From NCBI GenBank assembly GCA_963930655.1, contig OZ005618.1, forward strand, positions 8,702,001 through 8,766,000: a stretch of DNA of 64,000 nt, given 5' to 3'. A program made the position numbers and the translations under genes. The DNA is from Myrica gale (taxonomy: Eukaryota > Streptophyta > Magnoliopsida > Fagales > Myricaceae). Positions 24,151 through 36,382 of this stretch are shown piece after piece. The notes under the pieces were generated by a model. The model worked only from the letters and a program-made list of their open reading frames with translations, was not told the origin of the DNA and did not search any database. Positions within the stretch are counted from its first letter, which is position 1. Each line of letters starts with the position of its first letter.

Positions 24151-25395
24151 ATGAGTAAGCGTCCACGTACCAGCGGCCAAACTGATGAGAAGCAATCTTC
24201 CACTTGAGCTTTGACAGTGGAGCAACATACAACTATCATTATGTCTCGCTCGATTGTTGTCGAGCGAGATATCAAATTGGCCGACTTTAACGACCTCACA
24301 TTTGAGGGTCGAATGCTTCCGGAAGTGGTGGAGGGGTTAGGTTGGCTTCCACTGATCCACAGGACCGGCTATGCGTCGAAAAATATGGTGCAGGAGTTTT
24401 ATTGCTTTATATTAAGGGCGAGGGACCTCGAGGAGCCTAGTATGGAGGTCATTGTCCGTAACATTCCGATCATATTCTTGCTGGACGAGCTGACAAATTT
24501 CGTGGGGTACGAGAGAGATTTGGCAGCGTTCCCAAACCTGCCAATGAGCGAGGAGGGCCGGCCTATTAAGGCCGAGGTATTCCGGACCATGCTGAGGAAT
24601 GATACAGCGATCTTGGACAGAGCCTATATGGTACACGGGCAGCTGCTTCCTTTTTGGCGGATCATGCATCTGATCCGATGCTCCTTCATCAACCCGAAGA
24701 AGCACACCACAGAGTTGTCCTATAGCCGGGCCGAGTTCCTTTACCTGGTAGTTGTACGGGGGCTATCTGTTGACATAACATCATACATCTACCAGTCCAT
24801 TCGTGCAGAGGCCTTGAAGATTGATGCTACGACTTCATTGCCGCACGGGATTCTTCTGACCCAGTTCCTGCATGCCATGCTGGTACCCGAGGGTGGTGAC
24901 GAGCCGAAGGCGCATCCACTGGGGGTGATCAACAAGAACACGCTCTCCAAATCAATGGCCTAGACACGCCGAGCGCTGCAAGCTGCTCGGGCTGCTAGAG
25001 GAAGACGACAGGAGCAGCCCGCGGAGGCAATGGAGAGGGAAGATCCTGGGTAGAGCTAGACCCATGGACTTGGGCCACAAAGACAGAGTTGGATGGACTA
25101 TATGACGCATCTCTCTCAGCGGATGCAGTCGGTCTTGCAGCCCACCCATAGCATGGTCACTGATATCAGTCGTCGTCTGACGACTTTGGAGCAGAAGGTC
25201 GCCGACATGGACACTGGGTGGAAGAAGGAGGTCGTTGTGCTTAAGGAGAGTTTGAGGGTCGTGGCAACCGGTGCTGAGCTCTTTCCTCTGACGGAGCGGG
25301 TCGTGCTGATAGAGGAGCACCTTCGTCACATCCGTCACGTCCTAAAACTGACGGATGATAACGATGATGATGAGGAGGAAAAGGATGATTCGTAG
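24151..25395 (+). pseudogene. Plant transposon protein (Transposase_32-like) with coiled-coil tail
   Basis: ATG at 24151 opens 'MSKRPRTSGQTDEKQSST', cut by TGA at 24205-24207. The main frame 24208-24960 contains 'DFNDLTFEGRMLPEVVEGLG' and 'YSRAEFLYLVVVRGLSVDIT', typical of the plant transposon protein family Pfam calls Transposase_32. TAG at 24961-24963 cuts it just before 'TRRALQAARAARGR'. The tail (25093-25395, another frame) is a coiled coil ending in an acidic run. Intact relatives are plant transposon proteins of unknown biochemistry. The two nonsense codons are in the same frame and could each derive from CGA or CAG by a C-to-T change. Confidence 0.65.
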
Positions 25396-25839
25396 TCTTC
25401 CTTGTTTACTTTTATTATTACGTTTGTTTTTTTATTATGTTTTGAGGACATTTAATTTTATATTATGTTTTGTGGACATGTATAAATTTTATATGATGTT
25501 TTTTGTTCATATTATGTTTTATGTCATTTTAGTTATGTTATTTGTATTTATTAGAACTTAATATAATATCTTAATTAATATTACGTTTATAATTTCGGTA
25601 CACTTATTCAAAAAAAATATTTATTATTTACATTATTAACTAACTTTGGTTATTTAAAATTTGTTAATAAAGTTAATTAATAAAATTAATACATATTGTC
25701 GAAAAATGTTCGGACCTGAATTTATCCGTCCGGACTCTTTAATGTAAAATCGAACGGTATCGTATTATATAAAACAATCCGTCCTAACACATTTTTAGAC
25801 GTCTTAATACCGTTCGGATGTTATTGTCTATTATCAGAC

Positions 25840-27940
25840 GCTATGGTGTTGGTAGAGGAGTATCCTCAACTACCGTAAGTAACTCTTATGCTTAAAGTAG
25901 CCGCCCCTAATTTAAGCTTAAGATAAAGGAAGGGCTAAGTACACTAATAAAATAAGATTTTGTGGAAAACATAGGAGGTTACTCTAGTAAGATCATCTAC
26001 AACATTTGGTGATGATCTACTAGATTTTAATTATTAATAATATATTGCCTAAAGGGTCACTCAACTATATATGTAATTTTTTAAGGCGTATGATAAGACG
26101 GAGTGGGCTTTTCTATTGAAGGTCCTGGAGTGTTTCGGCTTTAGCCCGGTGTGGATCCAGTTGATGGCCCAATGCATCTCAACGGTGTCGTATTCGATAC
26201 TCTTGAACGGATCACCTTATGGTTTCTTTAAACCGATGAGAGGGCTTAGACAGGGGGATCCTCTTTCCCCTTTTCTATTTAGAATAGGGTATGAGGTTTT
26301 ATCTCGGATTCGAACCAATCAAGCTACTTCAAACTACGTTAATCAGAGGTTGTTACACCCCTTCCATGTTTGGGTGGCGGAGGTCTTAAGATGTCTCCCC
26401 CAAGATGGGACTTTTAACAAAACACAACCTTTTGATCGACTGGTTGGCAGTAGGCACTCTTTCTCCTTTGACTTAAACGATTAATACAAGTAGATTGCTA
26501 CTTTGGTCATCCATTTTAATCATATATATAAAAAGACATACGATACGGGTAGTCTTTGCCACTTTTTAAGCCCACATAGAATGATATAGAGACCGGGAGA
26601 GTGGATTTCAATGCCATCGTATGTAGAGGATGACTATGAATCAATTGAAATACAGGCATCAAAAGCTCATAGCATTACATGCCGAGTGAACGTCTGAGAG
26701 ACGCTTCGTAAAAGAATCGTGTGGCGTGGTGAAAGGTTTCCCGTTGGGGTTTCCGGCCCGCTGGTCTTCACCTAATTGTGGAAGAGGGGAGGTGAGTTGA
26801 GTATCAACTCTCTCTCTCGCGCCTTTCTTCAGCTTGTTCCTGTTTTTCTATTCGGGACGGGGCAGGCAGCTCACATACATGAAGAGAAGAAGAGAGAGTC
26901 AGGAGCTGGGGAATCGGCTTGCAAGGAAAATCTGGATTGAAGGTCCATATATTGCCCTCCATCTCCGGCTAGAAAAGAATGTATGAGTAAAAAGTGGATG
27001 TCTCACTGGTTTAGGCCCAGAATACGACGAGATTATCATCAAAGTTCGGGAGTCTCAACCAGAATACCTCACAGGAAGGTTAAACATTCAGCGAAGAGTT
27101 GCCAGTCTAGCCGATTTCGGTATCCTATCCTTTCTTCGGATGTCTAAGCTTTTTTTTCCTTGAGTTTCAACTCAGACAATCTTGTCTTCTTTGATTGAGT
27201 GAGAATGTGTAAGCGAGTCAAAGGGTATCCGGGTGTAGGACCATTGGGGTCTCGTGTGATTGGTGTAAGGGCCTTGTAAGCTTTCGATGTAGGAAATTGC
27301 ATAAGATGATGAAAAGTAGGCTATTCGGCCCGTTTGGATCCTCGCGGAGTATAGCTCACATCCAAACATCTGATTGGGGAACGGGGCAATGCCCATGAAG
27401 CTCCGGCAGAAAGGGAAGGTCGGCCAGGCCGTATGCCCATGGGTGCAGGATTTTTCGAAAAAGCGCGGACTGACTCGGAGACCTAGGACCTTGGCTTAGC
27501 AACGAATGAAGGGGAGCTCTTCGAGCTTTCTCCGCCAGCGGCTTATGTAGTGGTCGGCCTTATAAAGCTCGTGAAGCAAAGCTTCCTTCCCCCCTTCCCT
27601 TATTAAATGAAGTAGAAAGTCTTCACTTAGTAGTCGGCATTCTATAAGAGACTTGTCGAGTCTACATCGCGATCGAGGATCCCGAAGATGTGAGGTGGGC
27701 TGCCTCCATCTTTTATGATGGCTGGTCGAACCCCCAGTTAAGGAGGAAGCTGCCCGTACTTCAAAACCCCAATTCAAATTTGGTTTTGGAGTTTATCGCA
27801 AGCTTCCGGGATATAACTGACCAGGATGAGTAAATAGAATATTGAATTCTATTTACTCATTGAAATGGGCTTAAGTCATTGATTCTAATCCGATAACGCT
27901 TTTCATTTACTATTTCCTAAACCGACACGGGTAATGTACA
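25840..27940. other. Foreign insert inside the CACTA: LINE fragment plus organelle-like DNA
   Basis: Base composition and word use change sharply: the CACTA's TCCGGACG words vanish and a more balanced, low-repeat sequence appears. Bases 26083-26313 are a LINE reverse-transcriptase fragment. Bases 26650-27830 look like plant mitochondrial intergenic DNA (moderate GC, runs such as CCTTCCCCCCTTCCC, no codon bias), an impression and not a match. Imperfect 23-bp direct repeats (25812-25834 and 27947-27969, two differences) bracket the insert. The open frames inside are not convincing genes. Confidence 0.4.
26083..26313 (+). pseudogene. LINE reverse-transcriptase fragment
   Basis: The translation 'KAYDKTEWAFLLKVLECFGF' followed by 'ILLNGSPYGFFKPMRGLRQG' and 'DPLSPFLF' matches fingers and palm motifs of plant non-LTR reverse transcriptases. 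The catalytic FADD segment and everything downstream are missing. Endonuclease sequence is also absent. Confidence 0.8.
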
Positions 27941-28007
27941 ATATATGTTCGGACGTTATTGTCTACTATTTCTCTAATATTGATTTATTTGGTCACAGGT
28001 CGACGTC

Positions 28008-29747
28008 ATGCCAGCGGAAGGAAAACGTATGCGGTGCGATTTATCAGTTCGAACTGAGAATGGTCCGGGTACACTAGCAGTGTCGAGTCCTTTGCTTAGG
28101 GATAGGAATGAATTACCGTCCCCTACCACAACCAGTCCAGTAGGCACCCAGAGTAGTTGTGCGTGTAAGTATCTTACCCCGTCAATCTTTAAATAAATAT
28201 TATGACTTTTAAATCTCTATGCTTAATTGAATTTTAAATTTATTGCTCATCATGTGTAGCGACGTCCGGAATTAGACACATTTGAGGTAGTACGCCCGAG
28301 ATTGCCTTACTCAAGGCTCGCACCGGAGGAAAGCTGACCGTACATATCCTTGATGGACGTACTGGGGGTGATGACAAGGCGTCCTCAATGCTCTCGAGCC
28401 ATATTGGTGCGCTCGTTCGACAACATGTCTCATTTGAGAAGAGTAAGTGGAAGGAGGTACCCGACGAGGTTAAATCGTATGTGATGAACCGAGTGTTGGT
28501 AAGTATAATTTATGAAATTTTAATAATTGAAACTTTTTTACGTTTCTAACTATTATATATGTTAAGGATGACTTCCAACTAGATTACGACCGAGCCGAGG
28601 ATCGCATCACTGTGACATCAACGATGAACACATCGTACAAGACGCACAAAAATAGAATGTTCCAGCATTACTCGGTATTCAATTCGAAAGAAGAGGCGTT
28701 GGAGCACCCGTATCCCGATATGAACAAGAAAAAATGGACTCGTGTTTGTGATTTATTCGCGAGCGAGGAATTTCAGGTAAAAGATTTTCTTTCCGATCTG
28801 AACGTTTATTTTAGCCATATGTTTAATTGTGTTACCAATTGTAAATGTACAATGCAGAGAAGGAGTGCAATCAACAAAGAGAATAGAACTAAGCTGAAGA
28901 TTGTACACACATCAGAAGCGATGTCCTTCCAACGTGCTAGAGCGTTGTTAGTAAGTAATAAATTTACATTTTTATTATTTATTATTTAAATAAATGACTT
29001 AGATTTTTTTATATGCATGTTCTATATTTCTTTTTGTATACAGAAAAATCCTGAATCTGATGAAATTAGTCATTCGTTGCTTTATAAAAAGACGCATACT
29101 ACTAAGGATGGTATGTGGATTTCAGAAGATGCACGAGAAAAATTTGTAAGTTGTTAAGTTAGTTTTAGTGATGCATTCGTATGCGTTTATATTTCACATG
29201 TACTATTTTTATCTACTTTTCTATTTTTTTAGGAAAAAATAGAGGCGTTACAGTTGCAGCACGAGTCAGAGGGAAAATCATACACCGAAGTGAGATCTTC
29301 ACTGAGGTGTTGGGGACGAAAGCGGGTTACGTGCAAGGTTTAGGACGTTCAGTACGGTCTGTTGGATCATCTTCATCAACATCGTCTGTTGATTTGTCCA
29401 GGAGATTGGAAGAGGCCAGATTACAGATTGAGGAGATGAGGGCTAGACAGTTGGAATATGAAGCGCTTCTGGTTAAGGGGTCAGATATGGAGCAGACGAT
29501 GCGAGAGCATCTGCAAATGATGGAGGAGCAGCAACGGAAGAAAGACGAAGAGCTGATGAAGATGATGGCGGAGCAACAACGGAAAAAAGACGAAGAGCAC
29601 TAGAAGATGATGCAGGAGCAGAAAAAGAACCTAGTGGAACAACAAGAACGGAGGATGCAACTAATGGCGGAGCAGATGCGTGAGCAGCTGATGGAGCAGA
29701 TGAGACAGATGCAATCTCGTTCGACACCCAAACGAAAATTTGGGTAA
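28008..29747 (+). pseudogene. CACTA-associated Transposase_24 (Ptta/En/Spm) gene, degenerate
   Basis: Exons with GT-AG borders are 28008-28164, 28260-28498, 28567-28776, 28858-28950, 29044-29145 and 29233-29747. They translate to the plant Ptta/En/Spm transposase family (Pfam Transposase_24): 'GGKLTVHILDGRTGGDD', 'YVMNRVL|DDFQLDYDRAED', 'KENRTKLKIVHTSEAMSF', 'YKKTHTTKDGMWI' and 'QLQHESEGKSY', then, after a frameshift at about 29293, 'EIFTEVLGTKAGYVQGLGRS'. A long Glu/Gln/Lys coiled coil ends the protein. Disabling changes are TGA at 28283-28285, the frameshift and TAG at 29601-29603. This family accompanies CACTA elements but is not the DDE transposase itself; no TNP2-type transposase is visible, so the element would need help from elsewhere. 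Confidence 0.8.
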
Positions 29748-31317
29748 ATTTATATATTTTTACTATTTTGTCAGTACCTATCCATTATGTATTTTATTTA
29801 TTTTTAATAACAATTGCATATTTGTAGATATTTTATTATATTATGAGCAGTACATATTATTTCATAAATTTTAATTAAATTAATCCAAATATATAGAAAA
29901 CCGTTCGCACGTATATTTTTCCTTGTAGCGTGCGCACGCATAACTATCCGTCCGAACACTTTTGCTTTAAATTATATAGTCCAAACGGTGTATATAACCT
30001 TCACACGGTCTTAAAATAAGAAACCGTGCGCACGATACACCAAAACGTTCGAACGTGTGCAACGTACAACGAGTCCGAACTGTATACGTAAAGGTTCGAA
30101 CCGCGTTTTTCAGATGACAAAATAAATTTCGTCAAAATGAAATTACGGTGCGTATGTCTTCATGAATACGTCCGGATATATTCACATAAGCGTTCGGATG
30201 TTAATATACAACGGTGTGGACGTTTATTGCGTGACAAAATGTATTTTCGTCGCATTGGATTAATCGTTCACATGAGCTGTGTGAACGTTAAGCTCCAACG
30301 TTCGCACAACTCATGTGAAGGGTTTGGACTGTACTAGGCATGACCATTTGAATTTCGTCAGTATGACACCAAAACGTTCGGACGGGGTATAAATTGTCCG
30401 AACGGGTTTGCGTGAAAAAACACGAAAATCGTCACCCAAAACCTTTGCTGACATGCTTTAGGTGACAAACCGGGTGACAACCCGATTTTGTCACCCAAAA
30501 CCTTAGGTGACGAAATTTGTACTTTGGGTGACAATTTTTTTTGTCACCCAAAGTGTTTTTCTTGTAGTGCGGCATGCACCCTATTCACGTGGCGGCAAGT
30601 ATGGCACTTGGAGTCTCTGCTTTTCTTTTGGCCTTGTTGCTTCCTTACCCACGGTTAGCATATTTCGAGGTGGGCAGCTATATTATATATTGCTTAACAC
30701 ATTAATTTTTGCCCATAACTATTTACGTAAATAATATTTTATCCCAAAAAAATATCATGTTATTTGAAAAAGAAAGTGATTATGATGTTTAACATAATCT
30801 TTAACTTCCTGTGATTATGATGTGTATTTTGGATATCAACTTGTTCCCGGCTGGCCTCCTTTTTCTCTTACCTTGTCAGTTGGCAAGTGAGAATTATCAT
30901 CGCTAGTTATATACTCTTGTTGCTAAAACCCTTCTTTTTTTCTTTTTTCTTTTTTTCTTTTTTTTATAGTGCGTTAGTGCATATATACGAAGAGCCAAAA
31001 AAGTACAAAAAACTTCTCGGATTCGGCACAAGTCACAGGAACGTGATAAACTCTAATGTTTATTCACAGCATAAATGTAGGAAAATTATCATTAATTACT
31101 GTTTACAGGAAATACGAACCTTTCCTTCGTATAAAACTTTCTTTCATATTTGCTTTAAATGGGAAGCTGCTTTCCTCATAAGTGATTTTGGTTGACAATC
31201 TTGATGGGATATTTGTGTTTCACAATCAAGCTGGCTTTATCGCGTTTGCTTATGCTTCGCTTTGAGAAGGCAACGAGAGAGGATTTTTGGTGCTTTTGTG
31301 AGTGGAAGCATTCTAGA

Positions 31318-31656
31318 TGTTGAGTGGTCTTGAGCCTTCTCAATTTCAAAAACTAGTTCAAGAAGTGAGGTTTTTCTTCACATGTATAAAGTGACCATCA
31401 ACCCCTTCCACAACCAATGTGGGACTAACCCCAACAATCTCTCTCTCACAAATCTGGCACGGGTTGGAAGGAGACAATCGTTTATCCCATTAACTGCTGG
31501 GTCCGAGATTTATTGGTAAACCTGAACTATGATACCAGTGTTGGGTGGTCCTTGACCTTCTTCACCCCAGAAACTAGTTCAAGAGTGTGACTTTCTCTCA
31601 TACTTATAAACTGATCACTAATCTCTCCAACAACCGATATGAGACTAACCCCAATA
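31318..31656 (-). mobile_element. Second TRIM element
   Basis: Direct repeats of about 119 bp (31318-31436 and 31539-31656) start TGTTGAGTGG/TGTTGGGTGG and end CCAACA/CCAATA. On the minus strand CTGGTATCATAG just inside the right repeat is a tRNA-Met-type primer-binding site. Flanking CTAGA and ATAGA agree at four of five bases. The two repeats differ at many sites, so it is older than the TRIM at 17114. It lies in an intron of the FUSC-like pseudogene. Confidence 0.85.
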
Positions 31657-32604
31657 ATAGACTACGTAATTAATTAGCAGCGGACATTCTATTATGAACA
31701 TGCAAGTTGTTGTAACATAATTAGAGAATATTTTTCATATATTCTCTAATCGATACATGCAGGTGAAACAGAATTGCAAGCTACGTGCTGAGAATGCTTC
31801 AGAGAGGCTAATTAAAGCTCGTCTGCTGTAGCATCAATCTCTCAAGCTAAGTCTTTCGCTGGAATAGGATCCAAACTTCTTTCAAGTCTCAAAAGGCACC
31901 AAGTAAGCGAATCCAGCAAGATAGCTTACTGAAGGTTTACAATCCATAAGTGGGTTGGTTAATTTCCCTTGGCACGTCGCCTTTGTAACAGGAAAGTATA
32001 TATGAAGTGGGAAGGGCTTTCATCAGTCACCATTTTTCGGGCCCTGGCACATAAATCATGCAGGAGAGAGATTGCAAGATATAGAGATATCCTTAAGAGG
32101 GATGGAAATGGCTTTAAGTACCACTTCGTATCCAGTTACAGATGCGGGATGGAGAGCTGAAAGATGGTTTGCTTCGACTGGAGGAGTACTTGAGTGTACT
32201 TCTCAAAAAACCCCGAGAGCTTCTCGCCTTATGATCCACCAACTGTTCCTGAGTCCAGTGCAGAAGATGTAATGAAGTTCCTGCAGACCCTTGAAACCAT
32301 TCCCACAGCCCACCTAGATTTTCCCTCATATTTCTTCTTCGTTTGCATGATATTTCTTCATAGCAAAGTATTGCCCAAACCATCTGCTTCCGAACAAGAC
32401 AATGCGGTTTAGACGACTGAAAATTCTACTGATCATCATCCATCTAAATCAAATGGGTTCTCCTTAAGAGGGGCTTTGTGCAATTGGCCCATAAAAGTAA
32501 ACATCAATAGGCTCATGCCAGCGTTAAAGTGTTCACTTAATTCCTTGGGCTTTGCAGTCCTATTTGGGTTGCTATAAAGCAAGGAAAATGGGTATTGGTC
32601 GGCA

Positions 32605-35600
32605 GGGAACGGATTGCCTCCGAAGGCAGCTCCCTCCGAATTTACCGAATGGACGACTCAAAATTCAAGTTTCAGATCCAACAGTCAAAAATGCTCCACC
32701 TCATTTAATGAAGTTTTTGAGGCTTTCGGCTTAGCTCCATGGCTTGACTGCTCAATATCTTACTTTTTGTTCAAGCTGACTTTGAGCTCCCTGTTTTTTT
32801 CGGCTTGGCCAGTTCCTTCCTCTCCAACTCCACTCCCCACTCTTCTCTCTATCTGTCTGTCTTTGACGCAAGTGTTCGTAACTTCTTGGAATCGGACCCT
32901 AACCCCCCGGGATTGGAACTCATGTTGAGCTCCTCTTGCTCTCATCGTCTTACCCACCGGCCCTTCCTTACCCAAATACCCAAGCTTAGGTCTTACCCAG
33001 GTCTCCAAATACTCATGGGATAGTCTTTACCCAAATACCCAAGCTTTCCGAGGCTTTCAATCTCATTCGACCTTCTCAAAGAACGTAAGCAACTATGAAA
33101 TTATCTTTTTGTCGTTTTTTTTATTCAATGTCATCACATGGGGTGTGTGTGTGTTTATTTTGTCTAATTGAATGTCTGATTAGCTTTTAGCTGTATTTGA
33201 TTGCTGAGAAAAGACAAGAAAAATGCTAATTCAAAGAGAGACTATCTTCTGATGGCTATGGACATGCCTGCAGATTAATAAATCAATTAATTGTCTTTAG
33301 CGTATCATTTTGTCTAGTCATTAGTGGGTAATTACGTAGCCTGCACAAAGAATATTAAGAGGAAGTTTATAAAATTATGGTCTAAAAGGATAGCTATCAA
33401 ATAAGCACTAGAACTAGAAGAGGGTAAGAATGTTCTGCTGATTAATTTATCAATACAAACTAGGCAAAATTTATTATTTCTCCTGTTGTATAGGTATGTA
33501 TGTTGTGCAGGCTATATACCCTGCAATGGTAGGTGTGGAGAAAGTTAGTGCCCTAAATTGTGTCTTTGCACTGAGGTATTGCAGTTATTTGATTTTTCCA
33601 TTTGGTCTTTTTATGAGCCTTTCTCTCATAATGAAAATAAAAGAAAAAGGAAATGCTCAGGCTTAAAGTCTCCCTTCTTGATTGTGTAATTAATTAATTT
33701 TATGTGGTTTCTTCACTTTGTTCAGGTTTTCTGTTGCTTTGGAAATTCAATGGCCTCGACACGGTTTATGTTACAAGATCAGTTCAATTTACAGACAACT
33801 GCATTATTGTACCTTCTCTCCCCTTCTCTCTCTATCGAAAGAATAGCTGCTCACTTCCTCTGCTTCATTATCCTCCAAATGTTCCTCACTAGAAATGTCT
33901 TGTATGCAGGGATTCATGTTCTGCCTCCAACAACTTGCTTGTATATTTTCCATAATAGCTTGTTTAAGTGGAAATGATGAACTTCAAGAAGCTTCCCAGC
34001 GTTTGAACTGTTTTGCTGATCTGACTTATTGCACGTAAGGCCTTATAATGCACCCGTCTTAATTCACTTAGGCAAGAGATATGAAGCGAGGAAATCTTGC
34101 ACTAATTTCTTTTCCTTGATTTCTTTCATGCAGGGTTTGTGCATATATGCGGGTATGCAATAAAAAAGACAAAATATTGCAAAACCCTTTAGCATATGAA
34201 CTTCATATAATGGGTTTAACAGATGGATATCACAATTGACTATGTAGTACGAAGAAATCAGGATTGTCCAATCTTGCCTTCCTAATGCAGACTCAGCACA
34301 AGTCTGAAATGGATAAAAGAGATGGCAAGTTTGGGCCACAGCCCATGATGGGTGTACCACCAGTCCAACACATGTCACGTATTGATCAAGCCTTATTCAA
34401 CCTCATAACTGATGTGTTTTGAAGGCCTGCTCTGCTCCCTGCAGAAGGATCATACTTCTTGCTATTCTGCTCTGCTCTCTGCAAATATTTCCAAATCCAT
34501 ATATGCATGTTGCTGCGCCAAAGAGAAGTCTATAGGGTGTATGCATGTTGTAATTTTTCTATTTATGAAATTTAGGTTTTGTCAATCGCAATGTGACTTG
34601 TACATACCACAAAGTACATCAATATAGTGGATTTTTTCATTCTTCTTATATGTACCTATCTAAATTGGATTTTTCTCTTATGGTGGACATTTTATGCACA
34701 AACTTGTGGAACATTCTACATAAGCAAATTTTGATAGTGAGTTGAACATAAATTTAACAGAAGCAGAAACTGTCAAAAAGTAAAGGAACACAATTCAGAG
34801 ATCTTGCATTGCTTGCAGTTGTATACTTAGAAAGTCGGGGTGTTACAAGAATAGATAAATCAAGACCTTTCCAAAAGAATCATCTATATACTTAGAATCT
34901 TGCATTACTTCTCTTTGTGATATTATCTGGACAATCATCAAAAGTTAGCAGACCTGCACAACATTCAAAAATTTAAGTCAAATTCTGATAAGATATATAT
35001 TTGTAATAGCATGCATCAAAAGTTCGAATAAAACCTCAACAACAGTGGTCTCACCTATAACCCGATACAACAAAAATGCTACAAGTCTTCAAGGCTTTTA
35101 TACTTCCCAAAAGCGTCAAATTCCTACTCATTGCGCCAAATTCCTACTCGAAATACAAAACGAAGAGGGTGGTTGGGGAGAGAGCTATCTTTCGTGTCCA
35201 AACAAAGTATGACTTTTGTGCTTTCCAGATTAGCTCATCATGTTCCTTGTAGCACTAATTACCTTCCTATATCAAAACTATATTAATAATAATTGCTCTT
35301 GGTCCATGGGTATATATGCCTCTTGAAGGAATCGAGCTTCCTCCATTAAGATGTTTTATTAATGGCCCAAGTGGTGTTATTCTCACACAAGGACAAAGCT
35401 TTAAAAAAATAAAACTAACAAAATAAGAGAAACAGAGTACATAACATTGAAAGTGACTAAGATATCAAAACATGACTTACTGCCCATGTGAACTTTTCAA
35501 GTTCAGTAATAGCAGAGGAGTGCTGAGCAGAGGAGCGCGAGAGGGTAACTTTCCGGTGAGAGGAGGAGCTGCAGAGTGATGGTGACGAAGAAGAAGCGGC

Positions 35601-35835
35601 AGAGTAATGGTGAAGAAGAAGAAGAAGAAACTTGGAGAGGAAGGAATTGGCCACGCCGAAAAAAACAGGGAGCTCAAAGTCAGCTTGAACAAAAAGTAAG
35701 AGATTGAGCAGCCAAGCCATGAAGCTAATCATTAAATGAGGTGGAGCATTTTTTACCGTTGGATCTGAAACTTGAATTTTGAGCCGTCCATTCGGTAAAT
35801 TTGGAGGGAGCTGCCTTCGGAGGCAATCCGTTCCC
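32605..35835. mobile_element. Mutator-like element, 3.23 kb, non-autonomous
   Basis: Inverted ends of about 220 bp start GGGAACGGATTGCCTCCGAA. A perfect 10-bp target duplication TTGGTCGGCA flanks the element (32595-32604 and 35836-35845). It splits a FUSC-like exon whose reading resumes after the element. No transposase is encoded. The interior has exon- and intron-like stretches (GC-richer 32830-33090; 33700-33980; 34060-34380) with plausible splice sites but no recognisable domain. It could therefore carry captured gene pieces that I cannot identify. Confidence 0.9.
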
Positions 35836-36200
35836 TTGGTCGGCACTCCCGATAGCGATCAGTCTTGCCTCAGCCAGGGAGGCAACATTCAAAGTTGCCA
35901 ACAAAGCACAAGGGGATTGTCCTTAGAACAATGTACGGAGTATTGTGTTGCTTTCTTTTTAGAAGGTTCTTGCCCATAAGATTCTTATATCTTCTTCCTT
36001 GGATCATTTTCACGAGCTTTCTACAGCGTAGCCGAATGTACGGGCAGGCAGGAAGAATTTCTGCCGTTATTGGGGCAGTAATAATACTGGGCAGGAAAAA
36101 TTTTGGTTCCCCTAGTCAATTTCCGATAGCAAGAATAATTGAAACCTTCATTAGATTGACATGTTCAATGACAGTTGAACTTCTCTTGCAGCCCACTAAG

Positions 36201-36382
36201 AAGGTGTTCGGTTAGGAGTGTTGTGAGAATTTTTTGTGTTTTGAGAATTTTTAGGTAGTGTTAACTTTTTTGGTATGCGTGTTGTAATTATTTTTATATG
36301 AGGTTAAAAATGATGTTTGGTTGTAGGATTTTTGTATTGTGAAAATTCAAAAAATCCTGAGGATTTTTTGTTTAACGAACAG
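36201..36382. mobile_element. Small hAT-type MITE
   Basis: The ends AAGGTGTTCGGTTAG and inverted CTGTTCGTTAAAC form short inverted repeats. The flanking 8-mers CCACTAAG (36193-36200) and CCCCTAAG (36383-36390) agree at seven positions, matching the hAT duplication size. FUSC-like reading passes from 'LLQPTK' on the left to 'SSTLAKIQLSKS'-like sequence on the right, in frame, once the insert is ignored. Confidence 0.75.

Larger units (their letters stand above)
21539..30569 (+). mobile_element. CACTA (En/Spm) transposon, 9.03 kb, degenerate
   Basis: The left end CTCTACAAGAAA is a one-base variant of CACTACAAGAAA and the right end is TTTTTCTTGTAGTG. The flanking triplets CGA and CGG fit a 3-bp target duplication with one change. 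Subterminal zones contain fold-back units of the type TTTAGGTGACAAAA...TTTTGTCACCTAAA (21555-21602 and 30440-30560). TCCGGACG/TTCGGACG words recur throughout the non-coding parts. Genes inside are a plant transposon protein frame (24151-25395), a partial duplicate of its tail (22652-23053) and a transposase_24-like gene (28008-29747). The element splits exon 1 of the FUSC-like gene, and the exon resumes directly beyond it. Confidence 0.88.

Noticed and set aside
24399..24705. Minus-strand frames opposite the CACTA plant transposon protein
   Set aside because: Shadows of the plus-strand frame; no domain.
29473..29727. Ser/Ala-rich minus frame at 29.5-29.7 kb
   Set aside because: Antisense shadow of the Glu/Gln/Lys coiled coil in the CACTA gene.
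30887..31195. 102-codon plus frame at 30.9-31.2 kb
   Set aside because: Phe-rich run from a poly-T tract within the FUSC-like intron, with no family resemblance.
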